Positions 45,117 to 57,560 of a DNA stretch of 64,000 bases are shown piece by piece. The notes below the pieces were generated by a model. That model was not told the DNA's origin. It ran no database searches and saw only the letters and a program-made list of their open reading frames with translations. Both the position numbers and the translations under genes were made by a program. Each line of letters begins with the position of its first letter. The first letter of the stretch is position 1. This stretch comes from Viola odorata (taxonomy: Eukaryota > Streptophyta > Magnoliopsida > Malpighiales > Violaceae): the NCBI GenBank assembly GCA_963691705.1, contig OY829537.1, positions 73,553,352 through 73,617,351 of the forward strand, given 5' to 3'.

Positions 45117-45205
45117 CTATTATCTACACTTGCACACACACACACATTTCCTTACCTCCGCACAACCCTATTATCTACACTTGCACACACACACATTTCC
45201 TTTCC
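45117..45205 (+). repeat. Short tandem duplication with (CA)n
   Basis: 'cctattatctacacttgcac' plus a CA run and 'atttcctt' occurs twice, about 54 bp apart, in the leader of the MYB/SANT-like gene. Confidence 0.8.
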
Positions 45206-45633
45206 TCCATCGCATATCCTCCTCCAGCCGACTCTTCCATCGCAGATCCGTCCCGTCGCAGCCGCCTCCTCCATCAGTAGATCCGTCGTCGCCTTGGTCA
45301 GCAGATCCATCGCCGCCTTGAGTAAGGTTTCTGATGTTGTCTGTCTGTAAAAAGAAAACAAAAAAATTATTTTTATTTTGTTGTCAATTAATTAACTTAT
45401 TGATTATTATTGGTATTAATTCTATATATATTTTTATTTTGTTGTCAATATATTTTGGTAATGTGAATATGAGAAATTATATGCAGTAGCACATTCAGTT
45501 TTCTGAAGATATATATAGAATTTTTAATGCTCATATATTGTTATTTTGGTAACTATAAGAAATATTTTAGGAGTATAAAGCAAAAATGATATTTTGAATG
45601 TCAGCTCTTAAGTTATAATGATTGATGATTTAG

Positions 45634-46569
45634 ATGGGAAGAAGAAATGATGGATCAGATGATGGTAAATGGTCTGATGCAACTGAACGGAAATTTTTAT
45701 CAATATTGTACGAGAGAGTTAAGGTAGATCAAAATGGTACTCCTAGTTTTAAAGGTACGGATTGTCAAGACATGGATAACGATTTATACTTAGCTACTGG
45801 TGAACGATTTGGAGCAGTCAAGTTGTTGAGCAAATAAAATCAACTGTGATAAAAACATCGACAATTTTCAGATTTGTTAGACCATACAGGAGTCACCTAC
45901 CAATCAAGTTTAAACACCATGAATGCACCTGAAGATGTGTGGCAAATGTTTTTCATGGTATGTTACATTTCCTTACAAGTTTGTTTAGTAATTCATATCA
46001 TAAATTTTCTGAATTTTGATTAAATTCAATGTTGTTTATTTTCTTTGCAGAAAAATAAAATCTACAAGATATTTAGAAATAAAGGCTGTTAGAACTATGA
46101 GCTCCTTGGTCAAGTGTTTAATAAATCTATCGCTACTGGACCTCTCCATCATGCTTCTTCGCAATTGCTGCCAACCTCAGATGAAGAGTGCCAAGCTGAA
46201 GAAGATTTTATGAAATATGGTGTTCATGTACCTGAAGATGGTCATGAAATTGAAGGAGAAAAGTCTAGTGGTGGGAGCTCAAAGGAAAAATGTATTGTGG
46301 AGGATAATATTTCAGGTTGTAGGCGTGTTAAAAAAGGAGGTTCTGGTAAGTGGGACTCTTGTATGGAGGTGTTTGCATCATCTGTAAGTGCTAAGGCTGA
46401 ATATTTTATAGCAAAAATAAAGAAGTATATAGGAGAGCAGCCTAAAGTTACAAGTCCAACGCGAGATACATACTCTATTTATGCGTGCATGAATGCGTTA
46501 GAGAGTTTAGATAATATTTTGGATGCCTCTTATAACAATGCACTTGTGCAGTTCAAAGAATTTCATTAG
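45634..46569 (+). pseudogene. MYB/SANT-like protein of PIF/Harbinger element
   Basis: ATG at 45634 starts a MYB/SANT-like domain (KWSDATERKFLSILYERVKV) that hits a stop at 45835-45837. Related sequence continues (NTMNAPEDVWQMFF near 45920), with a probable intron (donor atg/gtatgt near 45960, acceptor tttgcag near 46051). It then runs as an open stretch to 46569 with an acidic linker and a C-terminal helical part (AKAEYFIAKIKKYIGEQ, CMNALESLDNI). PIF/Harbinger elements usually encode such a DNA-binding partner that the transposase needs. Stops and a frame change in the first part show decay. Confidence 0.75.
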
Positions 46570-46829
46570 AGGAAAGTGCTCACAAAGATGTCCATTGTGA
46601 GGAGGAAGTCCTGGTTGAAGTCTTTAGAATGATCGTGTCTTGTTTTAAAATCCTATAAACTTGTTTTGAGTTTTATTTGTAGGTTGTTTTAAAATGTTTA
46701 TGACTTGGTTGTTTTGTATGCTGGTACAAGATAATGACACTTATGTTAAGTATTATTGTCAATTAACTTGTCAATTTATCTAATTTTTAAATTGGTATAA
46801 CTAATACAAAATAATTGTTTAATAATGCA

Positions 46830-47143
46830 GACAAAATGTGATTGAAAGGGATTTTGGCGTTCTAAAAGCTAGATTTCTAATCTTAAAGTCCATTCCAAAT
46901 TATCCTCTTCGTCGTGAAAGGCAAATACCTCTAGCTTCTTGTACACTACACAACTTTATTCGAATGGAAGATAGAGCTGATCGATTATTCACAGAATATG
47001 GTACAGAAGGTCAGCAAAATTTAAACGAGAACGAAGCTACTGTGACGCAAGAAGGTATTCAAGTGGATATGTCCCAACAACAACTAATGAATGCGGTTAG
47101 AGAAGATATTACAGATCAATTATGGGCTAATTATAATAATTGT
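46830..47143 (+). pseudogene. Harbinger transposase, C-terminal end only
   Basis: After an acceptor (aataatgcag near 46830), the frame reads QNVIERDFGVLKARF, PNYPLRRERQIPLASCTLHN and FIRMEDRADRLFTEY, to a stop at 47144. This is the end of the DDE_Tnp_4-type Harbinger nuclease, including the Glu of the IER motif. The upstream nuclease with the two catalytic Asp is absent, so about 200 residues are deleted and the element depends on a transposase elsewhere. Confidence 0.85.
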
Positions 47144-47950
47144 TAGAATATGAAAAAGTAACAAGTTAAATTAAGTACGTTTTGAATGTTCAAATTTGTA
47201 GTATTCACGTCATGAACAAATAATTCAAGACTATTTTATATGTATTTTATTTTCATGAACGGAATTATTATATTTATATTTGATCTTTAACACAAATAGA
47301 TTTAGCATATCAAAATTACGATGGTAGACATGTCTAAAATAACATTGTTTCTTTTTTAGATTAACAATATGGATCGGTTGAACTTGAGAAAAATTTTTTT
47401 TTGGAAATTTTGGAAAACTTCAAATATGGCGTTTGTAGAATTTTCTAAATTTGTAGTGTTAATTCTGAAAAACTGGAAAATTTTGGAAAACTAGAAAATG
47501 TTGTTGTGAAACGAATTTTGGAAAAAATTTCAATTTTTGGAAATTTTTCCAAAATTTCACAGCCCCTATATGGCTTGTGCTTTTTAATTTAGACATGAAT
47601 ATATTTAGCATATTTATATTTAATCTTTAACAAACTTAAAATGGGCTACTATTTAGTTTATTAATTATTTTTTTTAAAAAACATTAGCATTGTTTTTTAA
47701 TTAAAATAAAATTGATTTAGCAAAAGTATTAGTTTTTTTTTTCAAAAAAAAAAGAAATAGTTGTTAGGTGAATACAGTTTTGAGTTTTCTTATGTTGGAA
47801 AATGAAAGCTGAAAAACAGATAACGTACTGTGGCAGTGAAACATAATTTTCATTTTCAGAAAATTTTCTATTGTTTTCTAAAAAATAGAAAATTTTGGAA
47901 AACAGAAAAGAGAAATAACAGAAAATTTTCTGTAAGTAAACGCAACCTTA

Positions 47951-50086
47951 TTTACTCCTTTGTTTTGATTTTTGTCTGATTGCATGATAATTTTTGGATG
48001 AACTTAGGGTTTCTTTGACATTGAAATTGTTTCTTCCGTTATTTACAGTTGGAGCATTTACCCTTAATGGTTTCCGGACTGTGGACTGATTATGTTTTTA
48101 TTGATCGTTTTAAGATTTCTTGACCCTTGTTTAAAGCATGCCAAATCAACAGGTTTACAATAAGAAGGTGTAAATAGAATTTTTGGGTGGTTTGTTGATT
48201 CTTCCCTCTTGAAGTATTGTTTTAGCTGACAAGATTAATTTCTTTCTGTGTGCACATATCTGATTTTTTTGTCCATGCATATTGTGTCCATATCCTAATG
48301 TCTACAAAATGACAAGAAGATGGTGAACCAATGAAGTACTATAAGGTAATTATATGCTAGATTTTGGTGTTCGTTTTTAGTCTTATTGGCTGAATTTGTG
48401 ATGGGGGAAATATATCTATCATTCCTTTGTTTTTTAGAGTTTTATTTTGTGTTCCCTCTTTTCAAAATTTTGCATATTTAACAAAGAGAAAGAAACCTCA
48501 TACACTAATTTCATTTTGTTTGCATTATATTCTTCAGCAAAACAAGAGTAAAGTGTTTATTAGACGTAATGAACAAAGCTATCAAAACTAATACACGGAA
48601 ACCTAAGACATATTATGGTTGTTTTTAATTAGATTTATGAATCCTTTTGTTATGAGTTGTGGTCCTTAATAGAGTGACATTAATAAGGATGTGGACCAAT
48701 GCGGTTTATTTTGGAATATGCAGAACTTCTAAATGAGTTCACGACTGTAGTTAAGAACTATGAGGAGAATCCACTTATACACCGTTTGTTTATCCTTCAC
48801 ATCTGAACTCGATTCCATTTTCTTATGAATTAAAATTCCTTCTCAAGTTAGGGAAAATCATAGTATTGTTGAGTTGCTTATGTAGTACAAACCTTAGAGG
48901 TCCAAGTAACAAAGGAAAATACTCAAGTATCATTTTCATGTCATTAGAAGTGCTTCCATGTTCTCTTTTGCTGAGATCTTTTGCAAGAGTTGGTGGAACT
49001 CTCTTGCATTGATTTTTAACATTTCTTTGAGGTTTTTTTTTATTAAAACAATATTTGAGTTCTGGTGCTGATAATCATTAAGGTTTTGTGAATGACTTTG
49101 ATAGAGGAATGTTTTCTTTTACCTTTATTTTGTTACACCTCCATAACCAAATGCGAGGATTGAATTGTTAGATATAATTTCTCTTGCAAATAGAGAGTTT
49201 CATAACTTCAACAACTAGTTTTGGCACATAGAAGTTGATGACAATTGTTTACAGTTATTGACATGCTTTTGTCATTGTATCAAAGTTTGATGAAAATGCT
49301 TCTATTTTTTATTATTTCCCTTGTGATGATTACTTAAATCCATAAACTTGGTGTTTTTAACTATATTAACATTGGTTGTATGTGTAGTTCTGTATGCCAG
49401 CAAAAACAAATGACATGAACATTAAGAGATGGCAGGTGAAAAAATGGTGTGCAGATCTATAAGGCTAAACAAAGATTGAAGTAAAAAAGGGTTAGGCCTT
49501 TAACTTCCTATACACAAACAAACAAACAAAATGATCTGTAAATGCGTTGTATCGTGAGTGTTGTACATTGTATTTGGTGCATATTCAGTGGATGTTCCTA
49601 CTGCTAGAGATGTCAGCTGCATAACTACTATACATACCTTCCAATTGAACATACATGATAAAAATTGAGGTTAAATTATCAAAACCAAACCTAAATGATA
49701 AAATCAGTATACACAGTCAAAATCGAGTCACATGGTCAAACTTTGTCAAAATCTACATTTTTTTTGTCAAACATAGTATTTTTAATCTTAATTAAAAAAA
49801 TTACATTTAAATGGGTTAATGGGTAAGCATAAATTAAATGAGTGTAAATAAGTATGAGTATCTATTTAAAAACTTATATAGGTAATAAATGAATATGCTA
49901 CCCATATCTACCCATACCCATTTAAGTCATGCCCATACCCATCTAACCCACCCATTTGCCACCCCTACCTTCCAAACTCCACGAACAATTTTTTCCTTAT
50001 TTGCTCTTTCTCGATAAAAAACATATTCAATTACTACTATTTTGTGCATATTCGTAATGTTTATTACCTACCGCAGCGTAGCACGA
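47951..50086. other. AT-rich, no gene recognised
   Basis: Possibly continuation of the importin-alpha intron. No armadillo-repeat coding is visible on the plus strand. At 49800-49970 'acccatacccat' words ending 'gccacccctacc' look like the end of a non-autonomous hAT, but I could not pair it with a left end. Confidence 0.35.
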
Positions 50087-50094
50087 CTAATGTT

Positions 50095-50974
50095 TAAGGC
50101 CTTGCAAAAAATCTGAAACTCAAAAATTTGAACCAAACTGTTTGAGAACCAATCCGAAAAATTAGGTACTTAAATTAAAAGAGGGTAAAAGTAACCCGAT
50201 CCGAAACTGAACTATTTTTTATTATTATTGAGTACCCGATTCAAAAAAAATTGCATACCCGAATTGAACCTATTCGGATACGAAAAACCCAAAAAAACAT
50301 TAATGAAAAACTAAAACTCAATCCAAATTGATCCAATTTTATTTTTTGGGGAAAAATATAAATTGTCAACAACATATAGAATAATTAAATTACTATAAAA
50401 GTATTTAATTTAAAAATAACTAATTAACTAAAGTACTCCTTTAATCATTGATGAATTTACTAAGTAGAATATTTGTATGTGTGGTAATTAAATGATATTT
50501 TAAGATAGATTATTAATTAATATAATTCATTAATTAAGTATATTTATTTTTTCTATAATAATTTATGTAAAGTTTTTGAAAAAATGTGGATGTTAAAATA
50601 CTTAAAGATTAAAGTACTATTCAATCATGGAAAATAAATTTATCAAACAAAAAAAGATAATAAAAGTTACCAAAAAAATACAAGAAATGAGTTGATAGAA
50701 ACCGACCAAACTAGTAAAATCTAACTCAATTATGAAAATAACTAGATTGATTTAATCGATCTGATTTTATAAGCCCAAAATTTTAAACCGAAATTCATAT
50801 CTAATATAAACGATTCACCAATCTGAATCGATCTGGTTTAATTGGGTAATAGGTCAAACGGGTATTGAGTTTGATTGGGTGGAAAAGTCAACGATCTGAA
50901 TTGAACAAGTTAAATTGGGTATCTATTCGAATCACATACGAGTCTAGTACCCAAACCGTGAACACCTCTCCCTA
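50095..50974. mobile_element. Possible non-autonomous hAT element
   Basis: CTAATGTT occurs at 50087-50094 and 50975-50982. The right end reverse complement is TAGGGAGAGGTGTTCACGG, as in hAT elements, but the left end (TAAGGCCTTG) matches it poorly. The interior is AT-rich with 'accgatctgaat'-type words and no ORF. Confidence 0.4.
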
Positions 50975-51054
50975 CTAATGTTTTTTTTTTGGGTGTGTCG
51001 TAGCATAGCGCGGGCATGCATTTATATAATATTCCCACATATATAGTTCATAAC

Positions 51055-52214
51055 TGATAATCCTGGGATCGGGGTGAGGGTAATTTTGTAAATTGGCGTG
51101 TTGATGTGATGATCTCCTTGCTCCTATGTCTCCTAGAATCTCCGACGATCAAGTTAGTATCGTGAAGATTGTGTGTAATTATGGAGGTTACCGGGATAGT
51201 TACCGGGTTTAGGATAGGAGCTTCTTGTAGGGTCTTAGTAAGTGTATCTCTCTACCTATATTCATATGTGAGGGGGGTATTTATACCCCCGCCCAACTTG
51301 GTTACCTGAGACAAGTCGGACCCAGGGGTCAAAACAGTCTATGCTTCAAGTGGTGCATTTAATGTCCTCAAGTGGCGCATTAAATGCCATCACCTCTATC
51401 ATAAATGCCTTGGCGTCCGCCATAAATACAGCGCAGGAGGTGATGATTGTCCTCGATCAATGTGTGCCACATGGCGGCTTAGATTGGGTTAACGATTGCC
51501 GACATCAACCGATATCTTCCCTACTATATGTTATCGAATTGTGTGTGTTGAGACCTCTCCATTGATGTAGAGTTACAACTGACCTTGTGATGCTGTCAGA
51601 TAGGAGATATGGATACCGGTAATCTCCCTATTGATCCAGAAGCTAGGTCACCGGATAGGTGAGATGATAGGAAAAGCCCCTAGTGCAACTTATAATGACC
51701 GGTAGTTCCCTGGGGTAAAAGCCAACGGTGCTTGAGTGTCCCACCCACGTGGCAAGTCCTCTACTGGCTGTCGGTTGAGTTGTTACCGGGTGCAGTGTAA
51801 TGTCGTACTTGCCATTGGTATATTTTTATGTATTATCAGAAGCCCAACAAAAAATGAGCTGGAGTGTTTACCGAAGGCTCTCAGTATTCTGTCGGACATG
51901 GTGGGCACTTTCCTTTATGGTTTCCCAGTAACTCTTGCCATTAATGTACTATGGTGGCGCAATAATTGCCTCCCCATAGGTGTAGTGACGTGGTGCTTTC
52001 TTGTCCGCGCATTTTAAAGGTGCCGTTGGGAACTCAAACATTAAAACGTTGCTTCGTTCGCTGAAAAAACTGCCATTTTTTAGTTCAAAGAGATCGTGTC
52101 TAGCAGGCGCAGGCTCGATCAATGAATTCTGCCACGCGTCCGACTCTTATTGGTATATGCCACATGTCATTTTTTGATAGGGTACTCATATGATAGTGAA
52201 AAGCTACGGTGTCA
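51055..52214 (-). repeat. Probable LTR of a Tat-like element (copy 1), limits approximate
   Basis: On the minus strand a TATA motif (GTATAAATACCCC near 51280) is followed by 'CTAACTTGATCGTCGGAG' near 51140, a word typical of the 3' part of plant Gypsy LTRs. 'tatcagaagcccaacaaaaa' near 51838 is shared with copy 2 near 57350. A pyrimidine tract from 52215 (tttctctcttctctttc) would be the polypurine tract of a minus-strand element. I could not confirm a target duplication. Confidence 0.5.
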
Positions 52215-52446
52215 ATTTTCTCTCTTCTCTTTCACTCTTTTACTCTCCTTGCAATTCTTCTGCACTTAGTTCCGATGAGATTTCTGCTTCTCTCAGTCTT
52301 CCAATTTGCTCTACTCCTACGAGATTCTGATCAGGCTTCAACTCATGACTCGTTGTCCTCTGTTGTGATTCTAAGGTATTCCTCACCTTTGCCCTTCTTT
52401 AATTTTGTATCTTAGCCAACAATTTCCTCTTTCCACTTTTTCTGCC

Positions 52447-54536
52447 ATGTCTCGCCTCACTCATTCTGTCGCCAAGGTCTTAGATGAGATGGACCAAACA
52501 CTATCCCGTATCACCGAAGAAGCTGAGTTGGCTTTTGCATTATCCACCTACTGGGTGAGTTTACTGAAGGACCATCGAGCGTTGGTTGCCGAAAGAAATG
52601 TCAGATTGAATAGTGCAAGGAAAGGGAGTAGGAGGATTCTGTACACGAAGATGTTCCAATGCGGGTTTAAATTTTCTATTCACGAGATGATGTAGGATTT
52701 GTTGTTATCCTACGCTTTGAACCCTGCCTAGATTTCTCCGCCATTATGAAGCCTCATCTATGCCTTTATCAGAACCTGTGAGATAAACCGTATTACTTCG
52801 ACGGTCAGGGTGTTCTGGTTTTTCTTCAACCTTTACAACCGGAGAGGCCTGATCTCGTTTTTTCCCTGATGGCAGATTGAAGACATTTAGGTTTTATTTA
52901 GAATTTCCATAAAATTGAATCATCGGTGAACAACTGGAAGAATAATTTCTTTGTGGTGGATCTACTGGAAACCACCTGGCAACTAAATTTCAACTGGTCC
53001 ATTACTGAGAAAGATTGGACCAGGCCGCAAGTCTTAACGGGAGAAGTGAAGTCTCAGATAGATAAGCTGAAAAAGATATCTACTCCCTTCTATACAAAGA
53101 ACCTGGCAGTTGGATATTCTTTGAGGGAATGCCGTATTGGTGAGTTTCTGGAATGCATTTATCTAAGATTATGTTTTTCTGACTATAATATTATCTTAAT
53201 GTTTACAGAAGTACCAGAGGATTGGTTATCGGATTGCTTAAGGCGAGCTGTCAAGAAGCGAGTTGCTCCTTAGTCCCAAGCTAAGAAGAAAGTTACCGGT
53301 AAGAAATGTAAAACAACTACTCCTCCGTTACGGGCATTTCCTGAGAGTGCCGGATCAAGCTCCATGGATCCTGAAGTTGCAGAGCTCACGTTGGAGATAG
53401 ACTAGGTAATTGACGACGAACTTGCTATAGAATTTGATCCAGAAGTCACCGCTCAACTTGACTAGAGAGCTACCCAGCCTCTTCGGAATCTTAGCGCCGA
53501 TTCTTCTACTACTTCTTTGGACAAAATGCCAATTCAATCACTTATTACACAAGGGATTAGGATGAAGATGAAAAGACTTGACTGAGAGGGCACATCTAGG
53601 GAAGTTCGCACAATGCTCCCTACTAGTGTTATGAACTTCACACCGCTAGATGGTGCCGAAGCTACTCTTGCGGAAGCTAATCCCGTTATTCTTGTCATTG
53701 ATGTTCCGGTAGTGGATAATCCTTCAATTGACGCTCCCGCTGCTGGTAATGATCCAGTTCCTTCTCTTATTGTTGCGATTTTTGTTGTTAAGCCCTCTGC
53801 TCCTGCTCCATCTACTCCTACTCCAACTACTTTGGCATCTCTTACCAATGTTGACAGTTGTGATGAGGTGTTGGGCCATGTCTTTCCAGAATAGGATATC
53901 CCTCTCTTCCTCTGATCCATTTTATCCAGGGAACGACACCACCTCCTATTGTAGTTTCTGACGTTAGTCTCCGACGACCTCCCACAAACTTCACTGTCAA
54001 CCTATTAGATCAAGGTCCTAACGATGCTACCACTCATCAGATAGATCTGAGAGATTTTGGTTATGAGGGTTGTCAAGCCTTTGGAATGACTGAGCCTAGT
54101 ACCAGGATGTTCAAATGGGGAGATTAATGTTAGAGGTAATGACCAGCCCGACAGACAGGGTGAGGTTTAGGAGTATGCCTTTCAGTGTCCAGTTAGATCA
54201 TCTTTGGAGCACTCTATACACTTCTCTAGTCCAGGCTCAATATTTGTATGAGACTACTGCTGCCCGAACAGATAAGCAAACTGACATCATCAAGAAGATA
54301 TTTAAGGATGACAGAGGTATGCAGGTAAAACTTCTACTAGCCTCCGGACTTCAAGACAAGACTAAAAGTGCTTTTGAAGAGTGAAAAGCTAAGCTGACTG
54401 AGGTCAAACGGGAAAAAGCGGCGCTCACGGTATCCGTTAACCAGCTGGGGCAAGAAAAAGAGGATCTGGCGGCCATTGTTGAAAGGTTAACGCAAGAACT
54501 TGCTGTTCAGAAGGAATTGACTGTGACTCGATAATG
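52447..54536 (+). pseudogene. Antisense ORF of Tat-like element, copy 1 (Transposase_28-like), decayed
   Basis: The plus-strand frame starts at 52447 (MSRLTHSVAKVLDEMD). The GFKFSIHEMM-stop-DLLLSYALNPA part at 52660-52730 corresponds to the 'GF.LP.H.....L...G.AP.Q..P' core of the 'putative gypsy-type transposon' domain (Transposase_28). Downstream are pieces in shifting frames: EKDWTRPQVLTGEVKSQIDK, a Pro/Ala/Thr/Val-rich middle (53613-53890), and a coiled-coil end (54430-54530). It runs opposite to the flanking LTR. Such antisense ORFs between pol and 3' LTR are known in Tat-lineage retrotransposons; their role is unknown. Confidence 0.6.
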
Positions 54537-54599
54537 CAAAGAAAGAGCTTGACGGTAAGCAGAAAGAGCTCGATGGTGTTCCAGGACGGACTGATCAAT

Positions 54600-56890
54600 G
54601 GTGGAACATTTAGTTGAGAGTTTTATGGACTATTATTGTCATGGACCAATCTTTGAACCCAAAAGGATTGCGTTCGTGCGACGTTCGTGAGGTCTCCTTA
54701 CACGAACCAACCTTTCAATCCCACCTTAGTTCTGCATAATAACCAACATAGGGTAATCATAAGCATTCCATAACACAGTATCATATAAGCATATAATACC
54801 ATTGGCAGAACAAGATACACGCAAGGCACAAATGATAGTGAAATGCATCTCTTTATTAAGTAAACATTTAATAAAGGTAAGGCCATAAAGGTTGCAGACA
54901 AGGGGGTCATCCGCAGGGCCGACTCGAGACATCCCTTCCAATGAATAACCGAGTCCATGGCATAAGAGACTAATTACTCACTTCCCCAACCCAATTACAA
55001 GGATTACAACGTAAACCATAGTTAAGGTTAAGCGACCATAGGCTGAGCAATTCCCTGGACAAGCTTAGACCTTAACACTCTCCCCTACTCAATCCTTCAA
55101 TCATGTCTCGTACATTCGCCAGATCTGCTTCGCTCTCCCAACTGATCTCTTTGTCTCCTAAGTCTTTCCAGTTGACTAGGAATTGACGTTGCTGAATCTG
55201 TTTCTTCACATTCTGGATTTTTCTTCGGACTTTCACTGTGCTCTCTGCAAGGATTGCTTCGGCTACTTTCTCAGGCTGAGGTTGTACCTTGAACCAGATT
55301 TCGGCCCTAACTGGTTGGCTTCTACATGGATCTTCTTCATCCTTATGAAATGGTTTCAAATGGCTGACATGAAATACCAGGTGGCATTTCATTCGCTCTA
55401 TAGGGTCGTCGCAATATGAGAGTCGGCCGATTTTCTCCGTGTTTGTAACGGGTCCCTCATATCATCGTAAGAGACGTCGATCCTATCTTTGCAAAGCTCT
55501 GATCTGTTTTGGCATAAGTCTGACCATCACTTTATCCCCAACTTGAAATTCAAGGGCTCTCCTCCCTTTGTCTACCCACTGTTTCATTCGTGAAGAGGCT
55601 CTCTCTAATAAGGCTTTAGCTATTTCAGCGTTGTGCTTCCATTCCATGGCGAAGTTAAAGGCACTAGGATTCTTTCCTTGATACTTATTCACCGTGTGTG
55701 AGAACAATGGTTGTTGGCCTGTAACGAGTTCAAAAGGGCTTTTCTTCTAATTAGTATGAACAAAGTGCCTTAGATACTCTTCTAAAATCGCATTCATTCT
55801 CTCAGTTTGTCCATCGGTCTGAGGGTGGAACCCTGAAGACATGTTCAACCTAGAACCCAATAGGTTGAATAGCTCCTTCCAAAAGGTGCCAGTGAACTTA
55901 GGATCTCTATCACTGATGATGCTCTCCGGAGTTCCCCAATACTTCACAACATTTTTGAAGAACAAACGTGCAGTTTCCTCTGCGGTGCAACTTTTTGACA
56001 CAGGAGCAAATGTTGTGTATTTCAAGAGCCGATCTACTACTACGAAGATCCCACAAAGATTCCCCACTTTCGGAAGACAAGTGATGAAATCCATGGATAC
56101 ACTCTCTCATGCCCGGTTGGGGATAGGTAATGGGTCAAGCAACCTGCTGACTTCTGCCTGTCCACCTTGTCCTGTTGACAAATCAAGCATGTCTTTGTAA
56201 ACATGCGAACATCATCTCGCATGGCTGGCTAAAAGTATGCCTGTCTGATAAGCGCCAAGGTTCTACGCCGACCACAATGTCCTACCCATGGAGTCTTATG
56301 GCATTCATGAAGTAGCTTTTTACTCAACTCTTTTGCCTTCGATATGTAGATTACTTTCCCCTTCGTCATTAGCAAGTCATCCTCTACCCAAAACCTTCGA
56401 GTTTTCCCTTCTTTCATAAGCTTCAATAACGCCTATGCAATTGTATCAAACTTTATTTGCTCTTTGATCGCTGCTCTCAGCGAAGTATTGATTCTGCTTA
56501 CGCTAGATTGAGCCATCTACCCATTGAAGCCAAATCATTCCTGCGACTCAATGCACCTGCCGCTTGGTTAGTACTTCCCGATCTGTGTTCGAACCAAAGG
56601 TTGAATTACGCTATGACCTCCTGCCATCTTCCTTGTTTGGCAGTCAATTTGGGTTGTGTGAGGAAGTGACTGGTCACCTTATTGTCAGTCTTTACAACAA
56701 ATTTAGAACCCAACAAGTAATGGCGCCATTTAGTGACACAATAGATAATGGCCAATAGTTCCTTCTCTTGAACTGTATATCTACTCTCTGCTTCATTCAA
56801 TTTTCTACTCTCGTAAGCAATCAGGTGTTGACTCTATAGTAACACTTGATACGATTCAGACTTCTGAAGAGGGGTAGATGAGGAAAATGG
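54600..56890 (-). mobile_element. 5'-truncated chromovirus (Ty3/Gypsy with chromodomain)
   Basis: The minus-strand pol end is followed by a purine tract (GAGTAGGGGAGAG, 55090-55078) and a presumed LTR starting TGTTAAGG at 55077. The LTR's far end, near 54600, is not defined. Gag, protease and RT are missing; sequence starts inside RNase H near 56880. It lies between the two antisense-ORF copies, in the opposite strand sense to those ORFs. Confidence 0.8.
55078..56870 (-). pseudogene. RNase H, integrase and chromodomain of chromovirus
   Basis: In order on the minus strand: RNase H (ESRYTVQEKELLAIIYCVTK, then a degraded GALSRR); integrase zinc-binding region (LLHECHKTPWVGHCGRRRTL, TCLICQQDK); integrase core (DFITCLPK, VDRLLKYTTF, ISDRDPKFTGTFWKELF, HPQTDGQTERMNAIL); C-terminal part (VGDKVMVRLMP); then HVSHLKPFH and a chromodomain (QFLVNWKDLGDKEISWESEA) at 55200-55130. 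The chromodomain tethers integrase to modified histones. Frameshifts and stops separate the parts. Confidence 0.9.
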
Positions 56891-56904
56891 CCTCCCAAAA
56901 TTAC

Positions 56905-57545
56905 TGTTCTCATCGCCCGGTGTACCTGCAAAGCGCCGGAGGGGGTCTCCGATGTAGAAACTCCGATGCTTAAGTTAGTATGAGTGGTTAAAATGGCAGA
57001 GTTTTGGCTAGCAATCCCAGGCTTACCTCTTTATCTTGAATGTTGGGGTATTTATAGGCAAGAAGCGGACATTACCTATAGGGGGGCGTTATCTTAAGTC
57101 GAAAATGCCCAAGGCTCTCAGATGACGCCTTATAACACCAGGGATGGGATAACGCCGTTTGTGTGAACAAATATCATGTGAGACCCCCCCCCCCCCCCCC
57201 CCCCCGCGTTGACGTCGACCATCCCGGGATTTCGAGTAAAAAGTAGGAGGCAAGAGCTACAGTAGTTCAGTCCTAGTGACAATTACAGTACTCTGGCCTT
57301 GTCATCGAGTGTAAGGACGAAAATGCCCCTAAAATCACTTCTATAGTTATCATAAGCCTAACTGAAAATGAGCCCGAGTGTTTACCGAGGGCTAGCATTC
57401 CATTTTCGGCCTTGTCTACTTAACGGTCTGTGCGGTGACGATGGTGGTTCGATTTTCTAGAGACGCGTCTTCTCAAATCGGCATTCCCTTAGGCCTATAA
57501 ATTGAATCTTTCTCTGAACTGTTTCTTCACATCTTTTCTACCTTT
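56905..57545 (-). repeat. LTR of a Tat-like element (copy 2), part; limits approximate
   Basis: On the minus strand: TATA (CCTATAAATACC near 57050), then 'CTAACTTAAGCATCGGAG' near 56970 and 'CCCCCTCCGGCGCTTTGCAG' near 56940, the usual end words of plant Gypsy LTRs. 'tatcataagcctaactgaaaatgag' near 57346 matches copy 1 near 51838. It contains a run of 22 C at 57184-57205. The right limit is not clear. Confidence 0.5.
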
Positions 57546-57560
57546 CTCAGTATTTCTACT

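Larger units (their letters stand above)
43851..47947 (+). mobile_element. PIF/Harbinger element, deletion derivative
   Basis: The left end GGGCTGTTTAGTTACGGAAA faces a right end whose reverse complement is GGTTGCGTTTACTTACAGAA. TTA follows the right end (47948-47950) but TTC precedes the left, so the target duplication is imperfect. Long, diverged inverted repeats (43870-44150 against 47300-47566) could also place the right end at about 47566, with 47567-47947 a second, related terminus. Inside are a MYB/SANT-like gene and the end of a Harbinger transposase. Confidence 0.75.

Noticed and set aside
49640..49975. hAT element between two 'ccttccaa' sites
   Set aside because: The right end fits hAT but the left end has no inverted-repeat match, so the repeated 8-mer may be chance.
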